A stretch of DNA of 58,941 nt from a virus. A program made the position numbers and the translations under genes. Location: positions 1 through 58,941 of the IMG/VR virus record IMGVR_UViG_3300010354_000100; one strand, 5' to 3'. The notes beneath the pieces were generated by a model, which was given only the letters and a program-made list of their open reading frames with translations, ran no database searches and was not told the origin of the DNA. Below, one piece after another: positions 1 to 7,415 of the stretch (the first letter of the stretch is position 1; every line of letters starts with the position of its first letter).

Positions 1-22
1 CAACAACTGATTGGAGAATGAA

Positions 23-586
23 ATGGTCACACAAAACAGGGCACGAGAAAACGCAGCGTTCAACGTATGCCCGAAACAAAGAACACACGTCCCGCAAGAC
101 TCGTTCTTGCAGAACAACAAGTTCTTGATTGAAGGAGCAGCAAAGGCACCGCGAGGCGGCGCTTGCGAAGGCAAGGACGTGTCGATGTGGTTTCCCGTAT
201 CAAACCGAGGCACATTCCGGAAAGATGAAATTGAGAGACAAAAGGTTGCCGTGGCCACTTGCCGGCTCTGCCCGATTCGCGGAGAATGTCTCATGTACTC
301 GCTCGAACACGAGCCAATCGGAATCTGGGGCGGTTTCCCCGAGACCGCAAGAGCACTTCTCGGGACGTATTGGAAGATTCATAACAAGAGGTCATGGAAC
401 GTCAAGGCATCCTTCCTGAGGTATAGGAAGGTTATGGACTATATTGTGAACCCAGAAGACATCAAATTTGTAAAGGCCCTGGCACATGACAAAAATCTTG
501 CACAACCATCTTTTGCTGAACGGTCAGGCTTATCAGCCACCGCGCAGCGTCGAGTCAGTCTCGGATTGGCTGACACAACTAGTTGA
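23..586 (+). CDS. WhiB-family iron-sulfur transcription factor
   Basis: Predicted WhiB-type regulator. Four cysteines in the family pattern (C48, C80, C83, C89 counted from the ATG at 23) should bind a 4Fe-4S cluster, and they are followed by the GIWGG turn (residues 100-104). The family works by binding the primary sigma factor of actinobacteria at promoters. An in-frame TTG at 11 exists, but ATG 23 has GGAG six bases upstream. The long C-terminal tail overlaps the next gene by about 100 bases in another frame, which is unusual. Family call is firm; targets are unknown. Confidence 0.88.
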   Translation: MVTQNRARENAAFNVCPKQRTHVPQDSFLQNNKFLIEGAAKAPRGGACEGKDVSMWFPVSNRGTFRKDEIERQKVAVATCRLCPIRGECLMYSLEHEPIGIWGGFPETARALLGTYWKIHNKRSWNVKASFLRYRKVMDYIVNPEDIKFVKALAHDKNLAQPSFAERSGLSATAQRRVSLGLADTTS

Positions 587-875
587 CAAGATTGGCATGA
601 AGATTGTTACCGGTCCTCATGCTTATTACGTGGAGAGTGAAGGAAACCGCGGAATCACCGCGTGCGTGTGCATCGAGACATCGCACATCGCTTTCCACGT
701 GTGGGACGAAGAAGTTCCGGCGCGCGTACAGTTCGACTTGTACACATGCTCCACTTTGCCGGTTGACAAAGTCCTGGCTGAGTGCGAGAAGTTCTTTGAC
801 ATGGTGGATTACAACTATGTCGTACTGAACCGCGAAGACGGATTCGTCATCGAGAAAACAGGTCAGCGTATTTAG
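486..875 (+). CDS. speD: S-adenosylmethionine decarboxylase-like (SpeD) pyruvoyl enzyme
   Basis: Short bacterial-type SpeD fold of 129 aa. S66-H67 matches the self-cleaving Ser that becomes the pyruvoyl group, H71 the processing His, and C88 in the YTC motif the catalytic Cys. In classical enzymes the residue before the Ser is Glu (ESH); here it is Thr (TSH). Known role of the family: decarboxylating AdoMet to supply aminopropyl groups for spermidine. Some SpeD homologs act on ornithine or arginine instead, so the substrate is uncertain. Starts inside the end of the WhiB gene. ATG 486 is needed to keep the N-terminal strand. Confidence 0.8.
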   Translation: MTKILHNHLLLNGQAYQPPRSVESVSDWLTQLVDKIGMKIVTGPHAYYVESEGNRGITACVCIETSHIAFHVWDEEVPARVQFDLYTCSTLPVDKVLAECEKFFDMVDYNYVVLNREDGFVIEKTGQRI

Positions 876-877
876 CC

Positions 878-1084
878 ATGGGCAAGAAGAACAAGAAGGT
901 CGCCCGCGGCGCACAGCAGCGCGAGAGGTTCAACTACCTCACCGGAAAGACCGAGATTGTTCCAGGCACCAAAGCAGGAAAGCGGCGCACACGCCTTTCG
1001 TACGGAGACCCACTACGCACGCACGACCTCCACGGCCCGGTCGGCAAGAAGTCAAAGAAGAGCAGGCGCAGCGAAGACGAATAA
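878..1084 (+). CDS. small basic hypothetical protein
   Basis: 68 aa, strongly Lys/Arg-rich at both ends with a central GKTEIVPGTKAGKRR-type segment. It starts two bases after the speD stop, so it is probably co-transcribed. The charge suggests nucleic-acid binding but no family is recognised. Confidence 0.6.
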   Translation: MGKKNKKVARGAQQRERFNYLTGKTEIVPGTKAGKRRTRLSYGDPLRTHDLHGPVGKKSKKSRRSEDE

Positions 1085-1102
1085 CGCCGATAGCCTGACC
1101 CG

Positions 1103-1309
1103 ATGGACATCGACATCGACATTCCCCCTCTCGCCAACAGAATGAGAATCCTGAACGAATACAACAAGGCAATCAAGTTCATGGGCTTTGAGCACGCCTC
1201 GCGCGCATACCGCCGCTCGATGCGAGACCTCTACGAAAGATACAACCCCGAACTCGCACGCCAGCGAGCGTGGCAAGAAAAGAAAAAGGGCTACTCCGAG
1301 GATTACTAA
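1103..1309 (+). CDS. small hypothetical protein
   Basis: 68 aa, acidic start (DIDIDI) then an Arg/Tyr-rich helical body. Last gene of the leftmost plus-strand run; its stop overlaps by four bases the end of the convergent minus-strand gene. Not recognised. Confidence 0.55.
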   Translation: MDIDIDIPPLANRMRILNEYNKAIKFMGFEHASRAYRRSMRDLYERYNPELARQRAWQEKKKGYSEDY

Positions 1310-1770
1310 AAGGGAAGTTTCGCCCAGCGTCCCCGCCGCGCCGCGTCGTGGACCGACGTAATTCCAAGACGCCGATACATCGCCCGCGTTCCTGAGTTGG
1401 AATCAATCGCGTGATAAATCGACGGGTCGTCCCCGTAGCGAGAGAACACATGGTTCAGCATCTGGTGCTCTTTGATTTTCGGAGCGTCCTGCCCGTCATA
1501 GCCAGTGTCGTTGAAAAGCGCCACGTTCGGCTGCCACTCCGTCTCATCCACGATTCGCTTCAAGGTAGGAATCGCCCACTTGATGTTCCGCGCGGTAATC
1601 AGGATGACGAACTCCGGACGCAACAACTCCACCATCCACTGGCGGTACTTCTCGTGGTTCTTCACGAAGTCCTCAAAGCCGTACTGGTACATCGAGCCGA
1701 AGTTTGACGACAGCGCCACGTTCAAGTCCATGAGGACGATGCGGTTATGGACTTTCTTGTCGTCAATCAC
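1306..1770 (-). CDS. HAD-like hydrolase or nucleotidase fold protein
   Basis: 154 aa with HAD-type landmarks: a hydrophobic strand ending in MDLN near the N terminus (motif I position, the second Asp replaced by Asn), LITAR (motif II Thr) and a C-terminal DSNSG (motif IV-like). Similar stand-alone HAD proteins are common in phages and are thought to act on nucleotides or DNA 3' phosphates. The altered motif I makes activity uncertain. GTG start with GAGGGG upstream. Followed on the same strand after nine bases by the preceding minus-strand gene. Confidence 0.55.
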   Translation of the reverse strand: MIDDKKVHNRIVLMDLNVALSSNFGSMYQYGFEDFVKNHEKYRQWMVELLRPEFVILITARNIKWAIPTLKRIVDETEWQPNVALFNDTGYDGQDAPKIKEHQMLNHVFSRYGDDPSIYHAIDSNSGTRAMYRRLGITSVHDAARRGRWAKLPF

Positions 1771-1779
1771 GCGAGAAGT

Positions 1780-2274
1780 TTACCCCTCGTACTTGGTCAG
1801 TTGGTCTATGTGCACGACCCGCGTGTTCTCAGGGTCGTAATCCGACGGAACGCCAATCTCCCACCCTTGCTTCTGGGAGATGTATCCATAGACCTCGACT
1901 GAATCCATCTCTGGCCCGATAACCCGAGCAGCGAACACCTTCATGTTCTCTTTGTCGTTTTGCCTGCGCCGAATCGCCACCGTGTTGCGCGTACGCAATC
2001 TACGGACCTCTGTGTTCTTGCCTACGTCAGGAAGGTCGCGATACTTGGCATGCTCCGTCCAATGCCAGACATGACCGTGCCAGTAACTGTTGGTCAGTTT
2101 CGCAACGGCTAGTTCGCACAGCGCCGAAGCAACCTCGGCCGTACGGTTGTCCTCTTGTCGAGCCTTGTCCTGATAGTGAGGAGCGTCCTTGGAACCCCAG
2201 CGCGCCACGCACCTGGCTATCCCTACCGCATTGGCCCGTTCGTATTCCCATTTTTCAATTTTTACGATTGTCAT
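1780..2274 (-). CDS. hypothetical phage protein, possible PD-(D/E)XK-like fold
   Basis: 164 aa from the ATG at 2274. A segment PDVGKNTEVRR followed by an Arg-rich stretch and a VEVYGYIS strand resembles a widespread actinophage family with a nuclease-like core (D...EVR). I recall this pattern rather than having searched it. A longer frame up to 2373 would overlap the upstream oxygenase gene by 85 bases, so I prefer 2274 although no strong ribosome site is seen. Confidence 0.5.
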   Translation of the reverse strand: MTIVKIEKWEYERANAVGIARCVARWGSKDAPHYQDKARQEDNRTAEVASALCELAVAKLTNSYWHGHVWHWTEHAKYRDLPDVGKNTEVRRLRTRNTVAIRRRQNDKENMKVFAARVIGPEMDSVEVYGYISQKQGWEIGVPSDYDPENTRVVHIDQLTKYEG

Positions 2275-2288
2275 TATTGGCAGTGTAT

Positions 2289-2870
2289 CTAGCGATATGG
2301 ATTTCCGTGCGCCCACGCCGTCAGTGCATAGCGGACCCCGGAATCGACCGGTAAAACTTCGTGCAGAGTCCACGAAGGCCAGACTGTCGCCATCCCCTGA
2401 ACCCTGGAGATAGGCGAATCCTCCGGACCCGCGTACAGAACCACATCGCCCCCCTCGTAATTCTTCTCGGCAGTCAACTGGCAGGTCATGGACAACTTAC
2501 GCATCCGCGCCGCCCCATTCGACCAATCCGTATGGCGTCCATATCCGTCCCGCTTCTCATACTGCATCACACGGATGGAAGGAACCTCGGAATACTCCAG
2601 TTCCCAGACGTTCCCTAGAGCAAACGCCCCGTACACCCTGGAAGCCACGCTAGAGCCGTCAGGAAACGTTATGGCGTGTGGGTCTACCAAATACTCCCTA
2701 CAGCGCCTTAGAACGCTTCTAGAGGCATCCTGACGCGTGTGGACGAGTCCCTGGTGTGATTCTCCGTAGCGGATAGCCCAGTCCGTGATAGCCAAACACT
2801 CTGAAGCGCTGAACAACTGGGTTCGGGCAGACAGTCCGTCGGACACCACTGCCACTTTCTCGATTGCCAT
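2289..2870 (-). CDS. 2-oxoglutarate/Fe(II)-dependent dioxygenase (PKHD-type)
   Basis: 193 aa with the double-stranded beta-helix signature: H113-x-D115 (GRHTDW), H170 (WTLHEV) and R180 that would bind 2-oxoglutarate. Such phage enzymes hydroxylate protein side chains or bases; the substrate cannot be read from sequence. Divergent from the metallopeptidase gene at 2942 across a 71-base promoter region. AGGA lies just before the ATG. Confidence 0.85.
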   Translation of the reverse strand: MAIEKVAVVSDGLSARTQLFSASECLAITDWAIRYGESHQGLVHTRQDASRSVLRRCREYLVDPHAITFPDGSSVASRVYGAFALGNVWELEYSEVPSIRVMQYEKRDGYGRHTDWSNGAARMRKLSMTCQLTAEKNYEGGDVVLYAGPEDSPISRVQGMATVWPSWTLHEVLPVDSGVRYALTAWAHGNPYR

Positions 2871-2941
2871 TTCCTACAGTCTCCCTATACAGCCGGTACT
2901 ATCCACAGCATACAATACCCTCACCCCTACACTGAGGAATC
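2871..2941. promoter_or_regulatory. divergent promoter region
   Basis: Lies between the oxygenase gene (minus) and the metallopeptidase gene (plus). On plus, CATACAAT near 2908-2915 is a plausible -10 and GAGG sits before the ATG at 2942. On minus, TATAGGG is a weaker -10 candidate. No -35 box is convincing on either strand. Confidence 0.4.
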
Positions 2942-3496
2942 ATGAGCCTCCAAAAAACCCGCTACCCACAATGGGTAAAAGACTATGTCGTGAAACTGCA
3001 GGGAGAACTCAAACTCGCTCACTGGACAATCACCTTCGGTAAAACTTACTGCAGCGATATCGCAATGGCAGAGATATCAATCTCCCCAGCACAGCACTGC
3101 GCGACCATCACTCTGTCCAACGAGTGGAGAAAGTGGAACCCGTCGGTGATGCGGTCAACGATAGCGCACGAACTCATGCACTGTCACGTCAACCCCATCA
3201 ACGAACTCGCAGAAGAACACTTGGAAGAGTTGGCACCCCGTACGGCAGAAGAACGCAAGATGGGTCTCAACTACGTCAACGAGAGAGTCACGGACGCACT
3301 GGCGGAGATGATTGCACCTCACCTGACGCTACCGAGACTGCCGGTACGCGCACAATCCAAAACATTATCGCACACTTTAGCATACTCTCGCACGCTTAAG
3401 TCTAACAAGAAAACTGGAACGGGTGGCAAGAAGGGTAAGCGTCCCGTAAAAAAGCGGGCACATAAGCCGTCGAAAAAGGGCGCACGCAGAAAATAG
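2942..3496 (+). CDS. putative zinc metallopeptidase, HEXXH type
   Basis: 184 aa. HELMH at residues 76-80 inside a hydrophobic helix gives the zinc motif, and a downstream helix with NERVTDALAE could supply the third ligand. The size and layout recall SprT-like or phage metallopeptidase-fold proteins. The C-terminal 35 residues are very rich in Lys, Arg and Gly, a probable DNA or RNA tether. Confidence 0.65.
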   Translation: MSLQKTRYPQWVKDYVVKLQGELKLAHWTITFGKTYCSDIAMAEISISPAQHCATITLSNEWRKWNPSVMRSTIAHELMHCHVNPINELAEEHLEELAPRTAEERKMGLNYVNERVTDALAEMIAPHLTLPRLPVRAQSKTLSHTLAYSRTLKSNKKTGTGGKKGKRPVKKRAHKPSKKGARRK

Positions 3497-3574
3497 TTTG
3501 GAAATCTGGGCTCAGAACTAAAAATCCGGCTTGTCTGCGCGCGTGAAATTTTTACGAAAAGAAGGCCTAATTAA

Positions 3575-3606
3575 CCCAAAATCGCCGGAACACCATATTT
3601 TGCGTG
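3575..3606 (+). repeat. oriented dispersed repeat, copy 1 (partial)
   Basis: Only the right arm is clear: GGAACACCATATTTT begins at 3587. The left arm is degenerate. First of 11 same-strand copies; see the findings. Confidence 0.6.
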
Positions 3607-3607
3607 T

Positions 3608-3931
3608 TTAATCCTGCTCTAGCCGTCTCCTTCGCAACGTTTCGTCCGACACATTGACTTCCTTCAGATATTTTTTCTTCTCCCACGCTTCCAATGCTTT
3701 CATTCCCTTCGGCGTGATGCGAATATTCTCGCCGTCGCGTGCGCACCAGCCGTTCGAGATGTATCGCCGGATGTATTCGTACGTTTGTGAGAGTGTGGGA
3801 ACGTTCCGGCCCTTTGCGTGTGCTCCGTCTGCCGGAGTAACGAACTGGATGTATACCGGAGCGTTGAATTCTTTGCCGATTCGGTTATAAAACCGCATGA
3901 TGTTGAGAATGTTCCACTTATGATTGGTCAT
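3608..3931 (-). CDS. small winged-helix-like hypothetical protein
   Basis: 107 aa. The segment TLSQTYEYIRRYISNGWCAR followed by ENIRITPKGMKALEAW looks like a winged helix with a beta-hairpin wing (NIRITPKG). Start overlaps the stop of the upstream metallohydrolase gene by four bases (ATGA), so the two are translationally coupled. Confidence 0.55.
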   Translation of the reverse strand: MTNHKWNILNIMRFYNRIGKEFNAPVYIQFVTPADGAHAKGRNVPTLSQTYEYIRRYISNGWCARDGENIRITPKGMKALEAWEKKKYLKEVNVSDETLRRRRLEQD

Positions 3932-4461
3932 TTGTTTCTCCCGGCAATCAATCTAGCCAGCATGACATCCTTTTCCTCCTGAGTGAGAGGTTTTTTCCAG
4001 CGTGTGTGTGTCTTGGAGTACTTGCAGTTATGTTTTTTCATCGCGGCCTTCAACTTGTTTTGCGTTTCTTCGCCGAAGAACAGTCTGACGAGATGCAGAT
4101 ACGTGCGGCAGAACTCTCTTCCGTGTCCGGCATACTCTGATGGAGTGAGTACGTGAGCGATTTCGTGCACCACTACCCACTCGGTTCGTGTCTTGCGCGG
4201 GAATGCCACAGAGATGTGGGTGTCGTACCGGCAAGTAAGGGCCCGGCGGTGTCCGGCTCCGTTGAGTATCTTCAGTTTCTGCGTGCCAGATACGATTTCC
4301 CGCGCGATTGGGTATTTACTTTGGACCCACCGGTTCTCTAAAACCTTCCAGAAGTACTCCTCCAGTTCCTCCATGTCCCGGAACTTTTCTTTGGACCATC
4401 CGAACACTTCCCACTCGGAGGCATAGAGCCGGCTGCGTTGGCTGTCGCGCGGGCGCTTCAT
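3928..4461 (-). CDS. TIGR04338-type putative metallohydrolase
   Basis: 177 aa. The N-terminal RDSQRSRLYASEWE and the zinc motif HEIAH (99-103) followed by GHGREF (His 113) match the actinobacterial and actinophage TIGR04338 family as I remember it. The biochemical role of the family is unknown. The second HEXXH protein within 1.5 kb. Confidence 0.75.
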   Translation of the reverse strand: MKRPRDSQRSRLYASEWEVFGWSKEKFRDMEELEEYFWKVLENRWVQSKYPIAREIVSGTQKLKILNGAGHRRALTCRYDTHISVAFPRKTRTEWVVVHEIAHVLTPSEYAGHGREFCRTYLHLVRLFFGEETQNKLKAAMKKHNCKYSKTHTRWKKPLTQEEKDVMLARLIAGRNK

Positions 4462-4469
4462 GAGGCCTC

Positions 4470-4535
4470 AGAGAAACGGCGTACGGCAGAATAAAACCAT
4501 TTCTGCTGGAACACCATATTTTCGGGCCAGAGGCA
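4470..4535 (+). repeat. oriented dispersed repeat, copy 2
   Basis: Contains GAGAAACGGC, AGAATAAAACC, a variable stretch and GGAACACCATATTTT from 4508, then GGCCAGAGGCAGG. The left arm departs from the consensus (AAACC instead of AATCCGA). Confidence 0.7.
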
Positions 4536-4650
4536 GGAAATAAAAAACGAAATGTATTTATCAATCATGTTGGTATCAATTGTACAGGCAGCGGGCGCAG
4601 AAACCAACTTTTACCGGAAGAAAATTTCCTCAAGATTTTTTCACGGGAGG

Positions 4651-4679
4651 TTGTGATGTGTGGCAGAGCATGATACAAT
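4651..4679 (+). promoter_or_regulatory. promoter for 4709 gene
   Basis: TTGTGA, 17 bp, TACAAT. First member of the common promoter type of this region. Confidence 0.8.
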
Positions 4680-4708
4680 CTAAGTACAACCAAATGAAAG
4701 GAATACCA

Positions 4709-5002
4709 ATGACAAAAACAACTATTGAACTTGACGCCAGGATTGAGGAGGCCATTGACAAGGCCATCCAAGCATTCTGGGGAAGCATCGTAGAGAGTTT
4801 TCCGGAATCCACCGGAGGAGACTTTGACCCGATGTACGAAGGCGTCATGTACCACGAGGCGACCGGCTGGCTGCGTCACTGGCTAGAACTAAATTGCCTG
4901 ACCTGCGAGAAGTGCGGGTCGCTGGTGCCGGAAAGCGACGCGTGCTACGAGATGGCAGAAGTTTCGTGCCCGGGTTGTTTTTCAAAGCAGTTCTCCCTAT
5001 GA
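4709..5002 (+). CDS. hypothetical protein with C-terminal zinc ribbon
   Basis: 97 aa from ATG 4709, which has AAAGGA upstream and a full promoter 30 bases before it. An acidic helical N-terminal half is followed by CEKCGSLVPESDACYEMAEVSCPGC broken into CxxC and CPGC pairs, a four-Cys zinc ribbon. Function not known. Confidence 0.7.
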   Translation: MTKTTIELDARIEEAIDKAIQAFWGSIVESFPESTGGDFDPMYEGVMYHEATGWLRHWLELNCLTCEKCGSLVPESDACYEMAEVSCPGCFSKQFSL

Positions 5003-5008
5003 TAGAAT
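4980..5008 (+). promoter_or_regulatory. promoter for 5043 gene
   Basis: TTTCAA, 17 bp, TAGAAT. It overlaps the end of the zinc-ribbon gene. Confidence 0.55.
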
Positions 5009-5042
5009 GTGATAACAACAACAACCCAATGGAGGTAACTTC

Positions 5043-5312
5043 CTGAGAAAAGTATTCGGCTGGCTCTTCGTGGCCTTTATCGCTGCCAATGCGAATGCGT
5101 GGGGCATGAGCAATCCGCTCATCCCTGTAGTTCTGCTTGGCGTCATCCTGTATCCATCAATCGTGGGGACCATCGGTCTCTGGCGCTTGCTGAGATTCAA
5201 CTACTTCCCAACACCACTACAACTACTGAAAGGATTCCGCAAGATATGGCCCGCCGTAAGAAAAGGTCCAGTCGTCACTCGGGTAAGTCGCCCATCATCA
5301 CGTACACCGTGA
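5043..5312 (+). CDS. small membrane protein, probable CTG start
   Basis: 89 aa if translated from CTG 5043, which sits seven bases after a perfect GGAGG (5031-5035); no ATG, GTG or TTG lies at that distance. The next in-frame start is GTG 5070, without a ribosome site. Two hydrophobic segments (residues about 5-17 and 26-48) predict an inner-membrane protein. Its 3' end overlaps the next gene by 67 bases. Confidence 0.5.
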   Translation: MRKVFGWLFVAFIAANANAWGMSNPLIPVVLLGVILYPSIVGTIGLWRLLRFNYFPTPLQLLKGFRKIWPAVRKGPVVTRVSRPSSRTP

Positions 5313-5491
5313 GTGTCGCGCACGAACCCGGCAGCGAATGCGACGCATGCGCGCAGCCCCGACCTGTTCTGATTGAGCAGGAAGGTGGCGCGTGGATATG
5401 CGAGATTTGCGCCGGCGGTGCAGACGCAGGAGATTTGTGGCGCGCAGCCATGCTCACCGGCGTTTACTCGTGGGGAGGAGACGGACTGTGA
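5246..5491 (+). CDS. small zinc-finger protein
   Basis: 81 aa. A basic N terminus (ARRKKRSSRHSGK) is followed by CDAC and CEIC pairs about 23 residues apart, a likely zinc ribbon. Begins inside the previous gene in another frame and overlaps the next start by four bases. Confidence 0.6.
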   Translation: MARRKKRSSRHSGKSPIITYTVSVAHEPGSECDACAQPRPVLIEQEGGAWICEICAGGADAGDLWRAAMLTGVYSWGGDGL

Positions 5492-5985
5492 AGCAGATTA
5501 CCGACGAAGTCATCCACGACTACCAGGCCAACCTCTGGAAGAGCGCCGTCGAGCGACATGGGACAGCCCTCAAGGTCCCCAGTGACGAGCAGCAGCGCAT
5601 CGGAGAACTGGTCCGCGGTCTCTACGTCATGCAGACGTGGCAGGCACATGGAAGTCAGGGAAACCCTGTGCGGTTCATGAAAGATTATTCAATTTCCATG
5701 AACGTCATAGGAGTACTTATTCCGGCGTTCTTAGGAAAACAAAAACTGGTCGAGATTGAAGAAGTCAAGCCAGTGAAGCGCGCAGACAGATGGCGCACAC
5801 TCGAAGAGTGGGCCAAGAAACATACATACCACGAGGTCACGACGGAACAACTTGTCGAGATTTCCGGATTCTCCTACCAGACCGTACTGAACTACGTGAA
5901 GACTTCACCGTACTTCCGCAGGATTCAGCGCGGGCAGTGGGAAGTCAGAGACCCCAAAGAAGACAGAGCAAGAGAGAAAAACTAA
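5488..5985 (+). CDS. helix-turn-helix hypothetical protein
   Basis: 165 aa, GTG start overlapping the previous stop, with GGAGGAG seven bases upstream. The C-terminal third (VTTEQLVEISGFSYQTVLNYVKTSP) reads as a helix-turn-helix. Possible DNA-binding or phage regulatory protein. Confidence 0.65.
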   Translation: MKQITDEVIHDYQANLWKSAVERHGTALKVPSDEQQRIGELVRGLYVMQTWQAHGSQGNPVRFMKDYSISMNVIGVLIPAFLGKQKLVEIEEVKPVKRADRWRTLEEWAKKHTYHEVTTEQLVEISGFSYQTVLNYVKTSPYFRRIQRGQWEVRDPKEDRAREKN

Positions 5986-6228
5986 ATGGCAAAGAAAACA
6001 GAGTTCCGGCAGCCGCCGGGACCGAGGAACGGCAGCCCATTCCAGGTCGCCAACTTCGTAGAGAAACTTAAAGACAATCCTGGAGAGTGGGCGGTCTACT
6101 GCACCGGCAATATTGCGCGGACCGGTCACTCCAAGGCACAGCAATATAAAAAGCGTTATCCAGGCACGGAGTGGATTGTCCGGCGCGAAGAAGACGGCTA
6201 CACCGTCTTTGGGCGCTGGGTGGGGTAA
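5986..6228 (+). CDS. small hypothetical protein
   Basis: 80 aa starting directly after the previous stop. Compact alpha/beta pattern (GEWAVYCTGNIARTGHSKAQQYKKRYPG) similar in style to single-domain phage proteins, but not recognised. Confidence 0.6.
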   Translation: MAKKTEFRQPPGPRNGSPFQVANFVEKLKDNPGEWAVYCTGNIARTGHSKAQQYKKRYPGTEWIVRREEDGYTVFGRWVG

Positions 6229-6237
6229 GGTGCTGCC

Positions 6238-6474
6238 ATGAAGCCACTCACTCTGAGTATCACTATCAACACGTACCGTGAGGGCGTGACGATAGCAAAT
6301 CTCATTCGAGAGCACGACGAAACTGCTGACGTACACCTGCACGAGGCCAAGAGGGGCAACGGGTGGGTCATCGTCTCCCACATCTGCATACCCCAGGAAG
6401 AAACAAACCGGCTACGCAGGCGCATCCGGGAGACCGGTGCCCTGTGCGTGGTGCGGGACGCAGACCAGGCCTAA
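6238..6474 (+). CDS. small hypothetical protein
   Basis: 78 aa, ten bases after the previous gene and probably in the same unit. Mixed alpha/beta pattern with an Arg-rich C terminus; no recognised motif. Ends where dispersed repeat copy 3 begins. Confidence 0.55.
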   Translation: MKPLTLSITINTYREGVTIANLIREHDETADVHLHEAKRGNGWVIVSHICIPQEETNRLRRRIRETGALCVVRDADQA

Positions 6475-6540
6475 GGGAACGGCTCCGCGCTAAATAAATC
6501 CGAAATATCTGGAACACCATATTTTGGGGACAGGGGCAAG
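6474..6540 (+). repeat. oriented dispersed repeat, copy 3
   Basis: AAGGGAACGGC, then TAAATAAATCCGA, 7 variable bases, GGAACACCATATTTT from 6511 and GGACAGGGGCAAG. This copy can fold into a hairpin pairing CCGAAATA with TATTTTGG. Confidence 0.85.
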
Positions 6541-6566
6541 TGAGACAGATTCCCAAAAGTGTCTCA
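6541..6566 (+). terminator. hairpin after repeat copy 3
   Basis: TGAGACA pairs with TGTCTCA across a 12-base loop, followed by AAATAAAAT. Weak terminator or RNA end. Confidence 0.45.
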
Positions 6567-6606
6567 AATAAAATACCGGACAGTTCTTGTGAAATTATGA
6601 ACAAGG

Positions 6607-6635
6607 TTGCAAAACCAGAAAGAATGTGCTACAAT
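6607..6635 (+). promoter_or_regulatory. promoter for leaderless 6642 gene
   Basis: TTGCAA, 17 bp, TACAAT; the ATG follows six bases after the -10 box, so transcription should start at the start codon. Confidence 0.85.
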
Positions 6636-6641
6636 TTACTT

Positions 6642-6890
6642 ATGACAACACAATACCTATTACAGAAAACCAACGACAAGGGCTACCGGCGATTCGTAGC
6701 AAAACTCTTGGGAGACAAGGGCGGAACCACCAGTTCCCTCCATCACGCTCTCACTTGGGACAGCGTGGCGAATGCCGAGACCTTCCGCATCATCAATGGG
6801 CTTCACCAGTTTGAGATAGTTCTCTCTGACGGGACTGATGACCAAGATGCCGAGGCAAAAGCATTCTGGGCGGCAAAGAATGGAAAATAA
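6642..6890 (+). CDS. small hypothetical protein, leaderless
   Basis: 82 aa. No Shine-Dalgarno; ATG 6642 is placed where the +1 base of the promoter at 6607 should be. Sequence begins MTTQYLLQKTND; overall acidic, not recognised. Confidence 0.7.
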   Translation: MTTQYLLQKTNDKGYRRFVAKLLGDKGGTTSSLHHALTWDSVANAETFRIINGLHQFEIVLSDGTDDQDAEAKAFWAAKNGK

Positions 6891-7188
6891 TCTTCACTGG
6901 ACGGATATGCTCCTCGCTGACCCCTCCACAGTTCGTGAATACATCATTGAGGAAGCAATTGACTGGTGGGTGTGTCGTTGCGGCAACAATCCAGACTCAG
7001 ATGGCTTCTCCACGTGTAGCGAAATAGGCGAACGCTGCGAGCCGACCATTGGACAGTGGGACGGCAAGCACTGGCTCTGCGAGTCCTGCTACCGAGTCAT
7101 TGACGGCGACACACTGGAAGTAATCAGTGGTTGTAGCCAAGATGTCGTAAATAAAAATGAGGAATATCGCTGGCACGAAGAGTTGTAA
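6880..7188 (+). CDS. cysteine-rich hypothetical protein
   Basis: 102 aa, overlapping the previous gene by 11 bases. Cys pairs WVCRCG, FSTC, ERC and LCESC suggest one or two zinc sites. Not assigned to a family. Confidence 0.65.
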   Translation: MENNLHWTDMLLADPSTVREYIIEEAIDWWVCRCGNNPDSDGFSTCSEIGERCEPTIGQWDGKHWLCESCYRVIDGDTLEVISGCSQDVVNKNEEYRWHEEL

Positions 7189-7200
7189 GACGTGCTAGAG

Positions 7201-7211
7201 TATGCTACAAT
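7201..7211 (+). promoter_or_regulatory. extended -10 promoter for 7245 gene
   Basis: TATGCTACAAT matches the extended -10 of the region; no good -35 at 17 bp. Confidence 0.55.
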
Positions 7212-7244
7212 GTAATAACAACCCAATCACAGAAAGAGAAACAA

Positions 7245-7415
7245 ATGAGCAAAACAAAATACCGGTATCACCTTTCGGCTTACCTTTCAGACTTCGTGGA
7301 ATCAACCAACGAGGATGAGGCGTGGGAAGCATTTCAGGAGATGGTCGCCAACGCCAAGTTGCGTGACTTCATCTTTGAGATGCAAGACATTGAGGAACTG
7401 GACGACGCACAATGA
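7245..7415 (+). CDS. small hypothetical protein
   Basis: 56 aa. AGAAAGAG precedes the ATG and could pair with the CUUUCU end of 16S rRNA. Aromatic N-terminal half and an acidic helical C-terminal half. Stop overlaps the next ATG. Confidence 0.65.
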   Translation: MSKTKYRYHLSAYLSDFVESTNEDEAWEAFQEMVANAKLRDFIFEMQDIEELDDAQ

